Source: Streptomyces sp. ITFR-21
GTDB taxonomy: Bacteria > Actinomycetota > Actinomycetes > Streptomycetales > Streptomycetaceae
Direction of reading: 5' to 3'
DNA length: 64,000 nucleotides
Assembly (NCBI RefSeq): GCF_031844685.1
Contig: NZ_CP134608.1
Location: 1-64,000, forward strand
Shown: positions 56,995-64,000 of the stretch, piece after piece
Layout of the letters: each line of letters starts with the position of its first letter
How positions within the stretch are numbered: position 1 is the first letter of the stretch
The notes under the pieces: model-generated
Seen by the model: only the letters and a program-made list of their open reading frames with translations
What the model was told of the DNA's origin: nothing
Databases searched by the model: none
Made by a program: the position numbers and the translations under genes

Positions 56995-57545
56995 CCGTGA
57001 CCACCTTGGGAGGGGCCGTGCGCCCGATGATCCATGTCCAGCCCGCCCAAGAGATGCGGGTCGACTTCGCGGTGTGGGCGGTGGCGCAGACGCCGAAGAT
57101 CCGCACCGTCTCGACGAACTCCTTCGCCGTCCCGCCCCGTCTGTTCGTCGAGGTGCCGGAAGAGATCCTGATCGGCGCCCTGGTGAACGGCCACCGGTAC
57201 GTGAGCCCGGACGAGGACGCCGCCACCGGCCAGCCGCCACCGGGCACCCCGCCCGCGCCTGCTCCCGGCAGCCCGGAGGCCGACGCCGCCGCGATGGTCG
57301 CGGCCACGTCGCCCGAAACCGTGCAGGCCGCCATGGACGCCGCGCTCCTGGCCGTCGACCTGGCCGCGCTCAACGCGGGCGGCGACGAGCCCGGCAGCGA
57401 ACTGCCCGCAGGCGGCGACAACCCGGCGACGCCAGAGGAGCAGCCTGACGGCGTGTTCCTCTGCCCCGGCTGCCCCAAGGAGTTCACGACTGCCCGGGGC
57501 CGGGACACCCACGCCCGGCAGGTCCATCCCACGGGCCGGGAGTAA
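56991..57545 (+). CDS. Structural-module protein with C2H2 zinc finger
   Basis: 184 aa, GTG overlapping the previous stop. N-terminal beta part (RVDFAVWAVAQTPKIRTV), Pro/Ala linker, and a C-terminal FLCPGCPKEFTTARGRDTHARQ..H with the Cys2-His2 spacing of a classical finger (C-x2-C-x12-H-x4-H). Such fingers are rare in bacteria. Role unknown; perhaps DNA or protein contact during assembly. Confidence 0.65.
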   Translation: MTVTTLGGAVRPMIHVQPAQEMRVDFAVWAVAQTPKIRTVSTNSFAVPPRLFVEVPEEILIGALVNGHRYVSPDEDAATGQPPPGTPPAPAPGSPEADAAAMVAATSPETVQAAMDAALLAVDLAALNAGGDEPGSELPAGGDNPATPEEQPDGVFLCPGCPKEFTTARGRDTHARQVHPTGRE

Positions 57546-57548
57546 GCG

Positions 57549-58103
57549 ATGCCCGTACAGCCCTTGCCTTGCAGCCCCGGGGGCGGCAGCAACCCGCCCG
57601 GCGAGTCCTGCTGCTCGCCGTCCATCACCTCGACGTCGCTGTGCCAGGCCGACGGGTCCCCGGTGCTGCTGATGGTGCGCTCACCCTGCGTCTGCGGCAC
57701 CGACCCGGCCGGGGCCCCCGAGGTCATCGGTTGGATCGACCCGACGACCGGCCAGTTCACCGCGGGGCCGCTGCCGGCCGGGGCCGGGCCGTGCCCCGAT
57801 GCCGGGGACTGCGACCCGGTACCGATGTGCCCTCAACTCCTGGGTATCACCGGCCCGGAGACGTGGACCATCCCGGACGGTACCGAGTCCGTGTCGGTGA
57901 CCGTGGCGTGCGGGCCGGTGACCGTGACGGACTGCGCGGGCAACTCGACCGTCATCACCGAATGCGGCGCTGCCTTCAGCTGGGCCGCGCCCGGCACACC
58001 GTGCTCGCCCGGTGTGCTGTGCGGGGCCCTCGCCGTCGACATCCCGGACGGTGCCACCGCCTACATCCAGTGGTCCGCACCATGCGAAGGTGACGAGTCG
58101 TGA
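57549..58103 (+). CDS. Cys-rich virion-type protein
   Basis: 184 aa, GGGAG upstream. About 20 cysteines, Gly/Pro-rich, with beta segments (ETWTIPDGTESVSVTVACGP). It shares the style (Cys-rich, Thr/Val-rich beta repeats) of the two large proteins downstream, suggesting a virion surface or tail role. Confidence 0.6.
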   Translation: MPVQPLPCSPGGGSNPPGESCCSPSITSTSLCQADGSPVLLMVRSPCVCGTDPAGAPEVIGWIDPTTGQFTAGPLPAGAGPCPDAGDCDPVPMCPQLLGITGPETWTIPDGTESVSVTVACGPVTVTDCAGNSTVITECGAAFSWAAPGTPCSPGVLCGALAVDIPDGATAYIQWSAPCEGDES

Positions 58104-58246
58104 CCGGCGCGCACCGCAAACATTTTCCGTCGTCGCTGGCCGACGGTGGCGCGGCGGCCAACGGGCCGCCCGCTGGTGCTCGGCCGTCTGACCTTGACCC
58201 CCTCGCAGGTATGGCTCCGGGACTGGGCCGCGAGGCACCCAACTGA
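58100..58246 (+). CDS. Possible 48-aa gene
   Basis: GTG overlapping the previous stop; VTGAHRKHFPSSLADGGAAA and a Gly/Ala/Pro-rich remainder ending 14 bases before the next start. Coupled position supports it; no homology known. Confidence 0.4.
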   Translation: MTGAHRKHFPSSLADGGAAANGPPAGARPSDLDPLAGMAPGLGREAPN

Positions 58247-58259
58247 CCTACGGAGACAC

Positions 58260-60134
58260 ATGAGTGGCACCAGCGGTTCATGGTCGCAGCCCGCGCAGAC
58301 CGAGGCCCAGATCATCGTGCTATGCGACACCGCCCCAGACGGCACGGTGACCGGGTTCCTGCGGCAGGTGAGCTACCGAGGCGGGCTGCTCGTCTCGACG
58401 GCGGATACCGGTCTGGACGGGTCCAGCCCGTACACCGTGGCTGGGGTCGTCAGTTTGTGCGGCACGGGCTCGGGCGGCCGGTACTCGGTGGAGCAGCAGG
58501 TCCTGTGCGATCAGGACATCGCTGACGGTGAGGTCATGGCCTCGGTGTCCTTCCTGCGGCGGTACATCATCGACAGCCGGACCGGTGCACAGGTCGGGCT
58601 ACCGCAGGATGTGCAGTTGAACGGGATCACGCCGTACGAGACGACCGGGTCGGTGGTCGCGGACTGCTCCTCCATCTCGGCTATCGTGCCCCCGGACCCC
58701 TGCTCGTCCATCACCCCGGGCACGCTGGCACCGACCTGGGCCGCGAACCACACCCCGTTCCCGGACTCGTCCACGGTCAGCCGCACCGTCCCACTGCTGG
58801 TGACGTTCCCTCAGCCGGTGTCGGTGTCCGCGTCAGTCGCCACCGTCAACGGGCAGCCGGCATCGCTGGTGCTGGTGTCCGGCACCACGTACAGCGTGGT
58901 CACCACGGCGAAGATCAGCCCGTGCACCGCGGTGTCGGCGACGGTGCAGCCGGTCACTACGGGGGGCTGCCCGGAAGGCGCGTACACCTCTCCGGCGGAG
59001 ACGACGCATCCGCTATCGCCGGCCTATGCGTGGGGCTGGAACCCCAGCGGACGTCTCGGGGACGGCACCACCACGCAGCGCCAGACCCCAGTGCCCCAGG
59101 CATCCGGGGACGACACCCACTTCGTCACGATCGACGGCGGCGCCCAGGGCTTCTCTCTCGCGATCGACGACACCGGGAGGGTGTGGGGCTGGGGCGTCGG
59201 CGGGTACGGGCAGCTCGCCGGCGGGCAGACCGTGGACGCCCTGTCGCCCGCGCTGTCGCTGATGCCGTCCGGGGTCGGTGCGGCCGGCATCGCCGCGGCG
59301 GCCAACACGGCCGCTTTCCTCAGCACCGAGGGCCGGGTCTACACGGCCGGATACGGCGCCCTGGGCCAGCTCGGGACAGGCGGGACAGCCAGCCGGTCCA
59401 CGTGGTCCGCGGTCACCTTCCCCGGCGCGGCGACGATCTCGAAGATCACGGCCGGTGTCGACCACCTGCTGGCCCTGTCGGACACGGGCGACGTGTATGG
59501 CTGGGGCTACGACGGGTACGGCAACGCGAGCGGCACCACCGCCCTCACGAACGTGCTCTCCCCGGCCCGGGTCGCGTTTCCTGCGGGCACGGTCATCACG
59601 GACATCGCCGCAGGCTCCTACTTCAACGTGGCCGTCGACACGGACGGCCAGGTGTGGACCTGGGGCCTGGACAACTACCAGCAGCTCGGCGACGGCGACC
59701 CCGACACGGCCACCAGCTTCGCGCCCGCCCAAATCACGCTGCCCGCCGGAGTGACCGCGGCCACGGTGTACGCCGGCTACTACAACGCGTCCCTGATCAC
59801 CCCCGACGGGCAGCTGTACGTGTGGGGTAGCAACGTATGGGGCAGCGCCGGACAGGGCACCACCACACCGGTCACGGCGGCCTCCCCCACGCTGGTCACG
59901 CTGCCTGACTCCACGGTCGGTATGGCGTGGGGCACGGACTCCGCGATCGCGCTCACCTCCGCCGGTGAGGTCTACACCTGGGGCTACGGCGGGTCCGGAC
60001 AGATGGCGAACGGCTCCGTGGATGCCGTGAACCCCGCGCCGCTCCTGGTCACCGCACTACCTGACGGCGTCGCCCCGACCTCGGTGGCGGCCTGCGACTA
60101 CGGCAACTTCGTCACGGTCGGCACGCAGTGCTGA
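58260..60134 (+). CDS. RCC1-repeat beta-propeller virion protein
   Basis: 624 aa from ATG 58260 (ACGGAGA upstream). An N-terminal module IIVLCDTAPDGTVTGFLRQV...TGLDGSSPYTVAG recurs in the next protein. Residues about 255-620 hold seven RCC1-type repeats (AYAWGWNPSGRLGDG, VWGWGVGGYGQLAGG, VYTAGYGALGQLGTG, VYGWGYDGYGNASG, VWTWGLDNYQQLGDG, LYVWGSNVWGSAGQG, VYTWGYGGSGQMANG), enough for one seven-bladed propeller. RCC1 propellers bind proteins or chromatin; in the structural region a host-receptor or tail-tip role is likely. Confidence 0.8.
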   Translation: MSGTSGSWSQPAQTEAQIIVLCDTAPDGTVTGFLRQVSYRGGLLVSTADTGLDGSSPYTVAGVVSLCGTGSGGRYSVEQQVLCDQDIADGEVMASVSFLRRYIIDSRTGAQVGLPQDVQLNGITPYETTGSVVADCSSISAIVPPDPCSSITPGTLAPTWAANHTPFPDSSTVSRTVPLLVTFPQPVSVSASVATVNGQPASLVLVSGTTYSVVTTAKISPCTAVSATVQPVTTGGCPEGAYTSPAETTHPLSPAYAWGWNPSGRLGDGTTTQRQTPVPQASGDDTHFVTIDGGAQGFSLAIDDTGRVWGWGVGGYGQLAGGQTVDALSPALSLMPSGVGAAGIAAAANTAAFLSTEGRVYTAGYGALGQLGTGGTASRSTWSAVTFPGAATISKITAGVDHLLALSDTGDVYGWGYDGYGNASGTTALTNVLSPARVAFPAGTVITDIAAGSYFNVAVDTDGQVWTWGLDNYQQLGDGDPDTATSFAPAQITLPAGVTAATVYAGYYNASLITPDGQLYVWGSNVWGSAGQGTTTPVTAASPTLVTLPDSTVGMAWGTDSAIALTSAGEVYTWGYGGSGQMANGSVDAVNPAPLLVTALPDGVAPTSVAACDYGNFVTVGTQC

Positions 60135-60228
60135 CTCTCCTCCCGCCGCTGCGCCCGGCCCACGGCCGCTCGAACCGTGGGCCAGGCGCACGCCCCACCT
60201 CCACCCTCACCTTGATCGGAGACCTCTT

Positions 60229-63200
60229 GTGCCTGTAGGCGGAGCTTTCAGCTGCGGGTGCGGCGGCGGATCGGACTGCCCATCGCGCACCCAGCCCATG
60301 ACCACCACGGGGCTGTGCCTGCCCGGCGGCGTCCCTATCGCCGTGGTGGCTGAGCGGGACTGCGTCGGCACCGTCGCCCAGACCGGATGGCTCAACCTCA
60401 CGACCGGCGCGTACACCACCGGCGTGCCCCCGGCTGGTGCGGCGGCGTGCGGGGATTCCCGCAGCATCCAGGTCTCCGGGGTGCTGTGCGACCTCGCGGC
60501 GGACGGCACGACCGTCCTGGGCCTGGTCCTGACGGAGTACCACTACGCGGACGACGGTTCGATCGAGTCCGTGCGCCTGGTGTCCGCGGCGACCGGTGAG
60601 ACGTACACGCTCCAGGGCACCCTCACGATCTGCCCCGGCGCGGACGACGAGGAATCCCCCGGCGAACCCGCATGTGACCGCCAGATCGTCGTCCAGCACC
60701 TGTGCGACGACGCGGACGGCGACGGCCTGCCGGACACCCGGTACGTCGAGCTGTGGTCGGTGGACCCGTGCACGGGCACCGCCCCGGTGCTGGTCGGCAC
60801 CTACCGGCCGACCGACTACACCACCCCCTACACCCCGCTCGCACCGGTCGAGTGCGATCTCCTGGCGGGCGAGGAGTCACCGGGAGACCCGGAGCCGGTG
60901 TGCGCCCCGCAGATCGTGGAGCGCCAGCGATGTGACGACACCACCGGCGACGGCACCGGAGATGTGCAATTCACGGAGTTGTGGGCGGTCGACCCCTGCG
61001 GCGCGGCGGCTCCGGCGCTGCTGGGCACGTACCGGGACGGGGACCTGACCCAGCCGTACACCCCTGTGGCCCCGGTGGACTGCCCGAGCGCGGCGGAGCT
61101 GTGCCACAGCGCGGCCACGCTGGTGCTGTGCGACACCGCACCCGCCCCGGTGGCGATGCCGGTGAGCCCTCCGGCCGGGACACAGGGGACGCTCAGCAAC
61201 GGGGTGTCCTGGGTGCGTTCGGGTCTGTCTCCGGGGTTCGGCGTGCCGACGTGGCTCACCGGCCTGCCCGGCAGCGAGGGCGGCTGGACCTTCGACCAGG
61301 AGGTGACGGCCGCTTTCGGGATCACCTTCGGCGGACCAGGCGTCTGTGTCGTCCTCCCGGCCGGCAGCGTCCCGCAGACCGTCCACGCCAACCACCTGTG
61401 GGACGAGGCCAGCGGCATCCTGTGCGCGTCCGACCAGGCATCCCCCACCGACCTGTCGACAGTCACTCACCCCGGCAGCACAGCGCTGGTCTTCACTCCG
61501 TCTGCCAGCGGGACCTCCGGGCGGGTCACCATCCATGACCTGACGGTCGGCCAGGCCGCGCACACCTTCCTGCGGTCGGTGTGCCGGGACGCGGCCGGGC
61601 AGGTCACCACAGTCACGGACACCGAACTCGACAACCAGACCCCCTACGCGCCGACCGGCAGCGTCGGCGTCTGCCGAACGGGGCCGGTCTGCGACCAGTG
61701 CGCAGGCGCCCCCGGCGGCATGAGCGTCCTGCCGCTGTGCGACACCGCCCCGGACGGCACGGTGACCGTATTCCTGCGGCACATCACCTCCACAGCCGAC
61801 AGCGTCACGGTCACCGACACCGCCCTGGACGGGACCACCCCGTACACGGTCACCGGCACAGTCGGCGTCTGCGCCAGCGCAGATGACGAGGAGTCTCCTG
61901 GCGAGCCCGCGCCGTGCCACGACAGCGCCACGGTGCTGCTGTGCGACGACCCGGCCCCTGACGGTGTCCCGCCACTGCCGGTCACGTCCACTACGACCGA
62001 CACGGACCCGACGCCGTACTTCTTCACCTTCCACAACGCGGCCCTGGCCGGCGGCGCCCAGTCCCTGTGGGGCGGCGGCACGGTCACCTTCCCGGCCGAG
62101 ACGAGCAACGCGGCGACCGGCGCGAAGCAAGTCCACCGCTGCGCCGCCGGCATCATCACCAGCGCCCGGCCCGCATGTGACGACGGCACCGCCACCGTCA
62201 CCGCCGCCGTTGAGGTCCGCAACCTCGGCCCCAACCCCGGCATCCTGACGAACGGCCGGATTCGCCTACTCACCCCTGACGGGGCCACGCTGGCGACATC
62301 GCCGATCATCAGCTCTGTCGGAGTCGGCTCCACCCGGCACATGACCGTGTCCGCCCCGGTCGATGCCGCCACCGCCAGCAGCGGAGTTGTTGTCTGGATC
62401 GACCTGGAGACCTGGGACGAAGCCGGGAGCGGCGGCGTACCTGCCGCCCCGAAATCGTGGCAGGCCAGCGCCTACACCGCGACGGTGGAATACGGGCAGA
62501 GCGGCTGCATCCAGGCCGTGCAGTTCTTGCGGACGATCGTCACGGACTGCGAGACCGGCCAGACCCTGACCACGACGGACACCACCCTGGACGGCCAGCC
62601 CTACACAGTCACTGGCCAGGTGGGGCAGTGCCGGCCCGCACAGGACTGCTGCCCGGTCCCGCCGCCCGAGACCCGCGTGGACGTCGAGTCCGACCTGATG
62701 TGCGCGGTGGACCCAGTCACCGGCACCGTGACCGCCCAAATTCTGGTCGAGCGCGTCTACGACAACCAGACCGGCGACCGCACCCTCCAGCGCCTCACCG
62801 ACCCGACCACCGGCGAGCCGGTCGAGCTGCCGGACGGCGCCGAGCTGGTCCTGTGCCAGGACCCGCCCTGCCCCTCCGCGTTCTCCACCGAGTGCGTCGG
62901 AGCGGTCACCCGCACCGAGGCCGGATACGACAACACGAGCCTGATCGAGGGTGTGCCGGGGCAGTGCGGCAGCGTCCAGGGCCCGAACGGGGCGTTCCCG
63001 TGCCAGCCGGCCAGCGGCGGCTACACGATCACCAGCTGGATCGTGAACGGGCAGGAGGTGATCGGCGACGGCGGCGGCCGGGCCTTCAACGGCGGCCCCT
63101 GCGGCGAAGGCACCGCCGCCACCCCGGGCATGCACCTGAACTGGGCGCAGGCCCTCACCAACCTGGACCCGTCCGGTGCGACCTGGGCGGCGCAGACCGC

Positions 63201-64000
63201 GCCTGGCTGTGCCTGGTACGTCGGCTCCACCGGCGGCACCCGGACCGTGTACGGGCCGATGACCATCGTGGACGCGGCCGGACAGCAGTGGATTCTCGGC
63301 CCGGCCCAGGAATGCGAAGAGATCCAGTACACGAAGGTGTACTCCCAGGAATGCGACGGCACGGTCAGTGTGTCGTGGCTGGACGCCCAGGGCATCGCCA
63401 CGGACCCGCCCGAGGGCGACCTCGTGCCGTGCGGCACGGGCTGCGGTGCGGGCGCAGGCAGCGGCCTGGACGTCGAGGTCCTGACTCTGTGCGACATCGC
63501 CCCGGACGGCAGCAGCAGCCCGTTCCTGCGGCACATCACCTACGGCAGCGGCGGGCAGCCCGCCGCCGTCACCGACACCGCGCTCGACGGATTCGCGCCG
63601 TACACACCGTCCGGCACAGTCGGGATCTGCGGCCCGGGGTCCGAGCCGTGCCGCGACACCGCCTCGGTGCTGCTGTGCGACGCCCCGGCCGACTCCACCG
63701 TCACCGTGTCCCCGGACATCACGGATGCCACGGGCGCCGACATCGGCCTGGCCCCGGCGCAGTTCCCGGACCTGCCCGGCCCGTACACCCCGCTGTGGAC
63801 CGGCGGCACCCTCACCTGGCCGGCCGGCACCGGCCCCGGCCAGGTGAACCCCGTAGCCACCGGCCGCATCACCGCCGCCCCGGCCGGCTGCGACGCCGCG
63901 TCCGGCACACTCACCGTCTCCGTACGCGTCACCCAGAACGGGCCCGGCGCCGGACAGTTGTGGGACGGCGCGCTGCGCCTGTACCAGGGCACGGCGCTGC
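60229..64000 (+). CDS. Giant Cys-rich repetitive virion protein (3' partial)
   Basis: At least 1257 aa; no stop before the window ends. GTG start with CGGAG upstream. Built of variable modules: LCDTAPDGTVTVFLRHITS..TALDGTTPYTVTGTVGVC (near residue 510), CDIAPDGSSSPFLRHITY..TALDGFAPYTPSGTVGIC (near 1090), RTIVTDC..TTLDGQPYTVTGQVGQC, and two LWSVDPC/LWAVDPC..GTY..PYTP modules near the start. Linkers read EESPGEP. The same module begins the RCC1 protein. A tail fibre, appendage or surface decoration is likely. Confidence 0.7.
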   Translation, partial: MPVGGAFSCGCGGGSDCPSRTQPMTTTGLCLPGGVPIAVVAERDCVGTVAQTGWLNLTTGAYTTGVPPAGAAACGDSRSIQVSGVLCDLAADGTTVLGLVLTEYHYADDGSIESVRLVSAATGETYTLQGTLTICPGADDEESPGEPACDRQIVVQHLCDDADGDGLPDTRYVELWSVDPCTGTAPVLVGTYRPTDYTTPYTPLAPVECDLLAGEESPGDPEPVCAPQIVERQRCDDTTGDGTGDVQFTELWAVDPCGAAAPALLGTYRDGDLTQPYTPVAPVDCPSAAELCHSAATLVLCDTAPAPVAMPVSPPAGTQGTLSNGVSWVRSGLSPGFGVPTWLTGLPGSEGGWTFDQEVTAAFGITFGGPGVCVVLPAGSVPQTVHANHLWDEASGILCASDQASPTDLSTVTHPGSTALVFTPSASGTSGRVTIHDLTVGQAAHTFLRSVCRDAAGQVTTVTDTELDNQTPYAPTGSVGVCRTGPVCDQCAGAPGGMSVLPLCDTAPDGTVTVFLRHITSTADSVTVTDTALDGTTPYTVTGTVGVCASADDEESPGEPAPCHDSATVLLCDDPAPDGVPPLPVTSTTTDTDPTPYFFTFHNAALAGGAQSLWGGGTVTFPAETSNAATGAKQVHRCAAGIITSARPACDDGTATVTAAVEVRNLGPNPGILTNGRIRLLTPDGATLATSPIISSVGVGSTRHMTVSAPVDAATASSGVVVWIDLETWDEAGSGGVPAAPKSWQASAYTATVEYGQSGCIQAVQFLRTIVTDCETGQTLTTTDTTLDGQPYTVTGQVGQCRPAQDCCPVPPPETRVDVESDLMCAVDPVTGTVTAQILVERVYDNQTGDRTLQRLTDPTTGEPVELPDGAELVLCQDPPCPSAFSTECVGAVTRTEAGYDNTSLIEGVPGQCGSVQGPNGAFPCQPASGGYTITSWIVNGQEVIGDGGGRAFNGGPCGEGTAATPGMHLNWAQALTNLDPSGATWAAQTAPGCAWYVGSTGGTRTVYGPMTIVDAAGQQWILGPAQECEEIQYTKVYSQECDGTVSVSWLDAQGIATDPPEGDLVPCGTGCGAGAGSGLDVEVLTLCDIAPDGSSSPFLRHITYGSGGQPAAVTDTALDGFAPYTPSGTVGICGPGSEPCRDTASVLLCDAPADSTVTVSPDITDATGADIGLAPAQFPDLPGPYTPLWTGGTLTWPAGTGPGQVNPVATGRITAAPAGCDAASGTLTVSVRVTQNGPGAGQLWDGALRLYQGTAL

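Overview
The window is about 71% GC, uses many GTG starts with stop-start (GTGA/ATGA) overlaps, and carries actinobacterial families (WhiB, DUF6283, Spd-like membrane proteins). This points to Streptomyces or a close relative. It holds a phage packaging and head module (small and large terminase, portal, MuF-protease fusion, HK97-type capsid protein), a plasmid-type replication protein with intragenic iterons, Spd-like conjugation-associated membrane proteins and a ParB protein. I read it as part of a large temperate phage or phage-plasmid. No integrase, lysis gene, CRISPR array or rRNA is visible.

Layout. 1-2.2 kb: HTH fragment, His-rich lipoprotein, an Arr-like ADP-ribosyltransferase, and a Phd-type antitoxin divergent from a GIY-YIG protein. 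2.2-14.7 kb: winged-helix replication-type gene with three palindromic iterons at a 22-bp period, then a long run of overlapping small genes, many with zinc-ribbon motifs, plus a WhiB protein. 14.7-21.6 kb: a minus-strand HTH regulator facing a 41-bp palindrome, then a plus-strand run with several tiny genes, Spd-like membrane proteins and a NERD nuclease. 21.7-40.9 kb: genes under at least two repressor/operator families, including a PP2C phosphatase, a DUF3560 protein, ParB, an adenine and a cytosine DNA methyltransferase, DUF488 and ChlI/ComM-domain proteins. 41-44.6 kb: PAPS-reductase-like protein, tRNA-Gly(UCC), a methyltransferase/GNAT-like protein and a ParB-like protein. 44.6-64 kb: terminase, portal, MuF/2H/protease polyprotein, capsid, a C2H2-finger protein, an RCC1 beta-propeller and a giant Cys-rich repetitive protein running off the end.

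The main discovery is a regulatory network. Two minus-strand genes (28193-28747 and 22502-23002) each encode an internally duplicated HTH-like protein. Eight copies of TAGTG-N6-CACTA occur at 26-37 kb; one sits just upstream of the first regulator's start codon, and six lie in promoter-like elements in which GGTACC and CATAGT are always exactly 22 bp apart. Three copies of CCAAA-N5/6-TTTGG sit in promoters near or divergent from the second regulator. Four intergenic hairpins share a GCGGGAAT loop and a downstream ACCGACAGCCTCAC-like box before start codons. A seven-A slippery run (A_AAA_AAC) joins the DUF3560 and ParB reading frames. All functions are read from sequence and remembered family motifs; no search was run.
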